From contig NZ_CP109460.1 of NCBI RefSeq assembly GCF_036227565.1, positions 4,340,001 through 4,404,000 on the forward strand: a stretch of 64,000 nucleotides of DNA. The letters are read 5' to 3'. The DNA comes from Streptomyces sp. NBC_01454 (lineage in GTDB: Bacteria > Actinomycetota > Actinomycetes > Streptomycetales > Streptomycetaceae). This document shows, one piece after another, positions 62,767 to 64,000 of the stretch (position 1 is its first letter; each line of letters starts with the position of its first letter). The translations under genes were made by a program, and so were the position numbers. The notes under the pieces were generated by a model that was given only the letters and a program-made list of their open reading frames with translations, did not search any database and was not told where the DNA came from.

Positions 62767-64000
62767 GTGCCACGTGGTGACGGACGACTCAGCCACGACC
62801 TGCTCCCCGGTGAGAAGGGCCCCCAGGACGCTTGTGGCGTCTTCGGTGTCTGGGCTCCGGGTGAAGAGGTCGCCAAACTCACCTATTTCGGGCTGTATGC
62901 GCTGCAGCACCGCGGACAGGAGTCCGCGGGCATCGCGGTGAGCAACGGCTCCCAGATCCTCGTTTTCAAGGACATGGGCCTGGTTTCCCAGGTCTTCGAC
63001 GAGACTTCGCTCGGCTCCCTCCAGGGCCATATCGCCGTGGGCCATGCCCGCTACTCCACCACCGGCGCCTCGGTGTGGGAGAACGCCCAGCCGACGTTCC
63101 GTGCCACCGCGCACGGCTCCATCGCGCTCGGCCACAACGGCAACCTGGTGAACACCGCCGAGCTGGCGGATCTGGTCGCCGCGCTGCCCCGTGAAGGCGG
63201 CCGCGCGACCCAGGTCGCGGCCACCAACGACACCGACCTGGTGACGGCCCTGCTGGCCGGCCAGGTCGACGAGGAGGGCAAGCCGCTGACCGTCGAGGAG
63301 GCCGCCCCGCGCGTCCTGCCGAAGGTCATGGGCGCCTTCTCGCTCTGCTTCATGGACGAGCACACGCTCTACGCCGCCCGCGACCCGCAGGGCATCCGCC
63401 CGCTGGTCCTGGGCCGTCTCGAGCGCGGCTGGGTGGTGGCCTCCGAGACCGCCGCCCTGGACATCTGCGGCGCCAGCTTCATCCGCGAGATCGAGCCCGG
63501 CGAGATGGTCGCCATCGACGAGAACGGCCTGCGCAGCAGCCGCTTCGCCGAGGCCCGCCCCAAGGGCTGTGTCTTCGAGTACGTCTATCTCGCCCGCCCG
63601 GACACCGACATCGCCGGCCGCAATGTGTACCTCTCCCGGGTGGAGATGGGCCGCAAGCTGGCCGCCGAGGCGCCCGCCGACGCCGATCTGGTGATAGCGA
63701 CTCCGGAGTCCGGTACCCCGGCCGCCGTCGGGTACGCCGAGGCCAGCGGCATCCCCTACGGCTCGGGCCTGGTCAAGAACTCCTACGTCGGCCGGACCTT
63801 CATCCAGCCCTCGCAGACCATCCGCCAGCTCGGCATCCGCCTCAAGCTCAACCCCCTCAAGGAAGTCATCCGCGGCAAGCGCCTGGTGGTCGTCGACGAC
63901 TCGATCGTCCGCGGCAACACTCAGCGCGCTCTGGTCCGGATGCTCCGCGAGGCCGGGGCGGCCGAGGTCCACATCCGGATCTCCTCCCCGCCGATCAAGT
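62767..64000 (+). CDS. purF: amidophosphoribosyltransferase, 3' end beyond window
   Basis: 411 codons are present from a GTG (VPRGDGRLSHDLLPGEKGPQDACGVFGVW), cut by the window end. The N-terminal nucleophile Cys follows a short propeptide (QDACGVFG), as in Bacillus-type PurF. Glutaminase motifs are LQHRGQESAGIAV, GHARYSTTG, GHNGNLVN and the PRPP motif VVVDDSIVRGNTQ. It makes phosphoribosylamine, the first committed purine step. purM would be expected next, outside the window. Confidence 0.97.
   Translation, partial: MPRGDGRLSHDLLPGEKGPQDACGVFGVWAPGEEVAKLTYFGLYALQHRGQESAGIAVSNGSQILVFKDMGLVSQVFDETSLGSLQGHIAVGHARYSTTGASVWENAQPTFRATAHGSIALGHNGNLVNTAELADLVAALPREGGRATQVAATNDTDLVTALLAGQVDEEGKPLTVEEAAPRVLPKVMGAFSLCFMDEHTLYAARDPQGIRPLVLGRLERGWVVASETAALDICGASFIREIEPGEMVAIDENGLRSSRFAEARPKGCVFEYVYLARPDTDIAGRNVYLSRVEMGRKLAAEAPADADLVIATPESGTPAAVGYAEASGIPYGSGLVKNSYVGRTFIQPSQTIRQLGIRLKLNPLKEVIRGKRLVVVDDSIVRGNTQRALVRMLREAGAAEVHIRISSPPIK

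Overview
This window is chromosomal DNA from a high-GC actinomycete, almost certainly a Streptomyces. The evidence is very high third-position GC, frequent GTG starts, an HspR-type dnaK-grpE-dnaJ-hspR operon, an Lsr2-family nucleoid protein, DUF2617, DUF3151 and YbjN families typical of the genus, and a perfect Streptomyces-type parS site at 26297-26310. It looks like core chromosome within reach of oriC. I see no secondary-metabolite cluster, prophage, CRISPR array or rRNA operon.

Layout. Positions 1-660 hold a broken, frameshifted gene remnant. 661-9709 holds secreted and membrane accessory genes: an SGNH esterase with a ricin-type lectin tail, a Yip1-family membrane protein, a complete IS1182-like insertion sequence (3396-5105) inserted at a CTAG target, a GNAT acetyltransferase, an FG-GAP lipoprotein and a large membrane Fe-S reductase. 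9710-18313 is the heat-shock block: dnaK-grpE-dnaJ-hspR behind two HAIR boxes, then clpB behind a third, with a small three-gene operon between them. 18551-29636 holds housekeeping and conserved hypothetical genes: YbjN, a PLP aminotransferase, a Gly/His/Cys-rich membrane peptide, DUF2617 with a membrane spermidine-synthase homologue, CoxG-like, aldose epimerase, pyrE, parS, fba, an MFS pump and DUF3151. 29850-32966 is a complete kynurenine operon turning tryptophan into anthranilate. 33034-39098 holds a two-component system, a secreted BP74-like protein and an ABC exporter divergent from a MarR-type regulator with a clear operator.

Purine genes dominate the right half: purA (40398), purD (48501), purC (54000), purS-purQ-purL (57260-60496) and the start of purF (62767, cut by the window end). 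Between them lie a MarR/DJ-1 operon with its own operator, a VTC-domain protein, a class III aminotransferase with a GntR regulator, a SLATT-like membrane protein, an apparently dead M48-type protease, a dimethylformamidase-like protein, three tRNA-Gly genes and an Lsr2 paralogue.

Most interesting points: (1) the tRNA-Gly(UCC) at 56448-56519 has an abnormal D-loop and T-arm resembling staphylococcal cell-wall (non-proteinogenic) glycine tRNAs; (2) an ABC-transporter/two-component locus has collapsed to two fused pseudogene fragments between two near-identical tRNA-Gly(GCC) genes; (3) a perfect 38-bp palindrome lies near the 5' end of the dead-protease gene; (4) two regulator/operator pairs are readable directly from the DNA; (5) the gene order suggests an origin-symmetric inversion relative to S. 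coelicolor.
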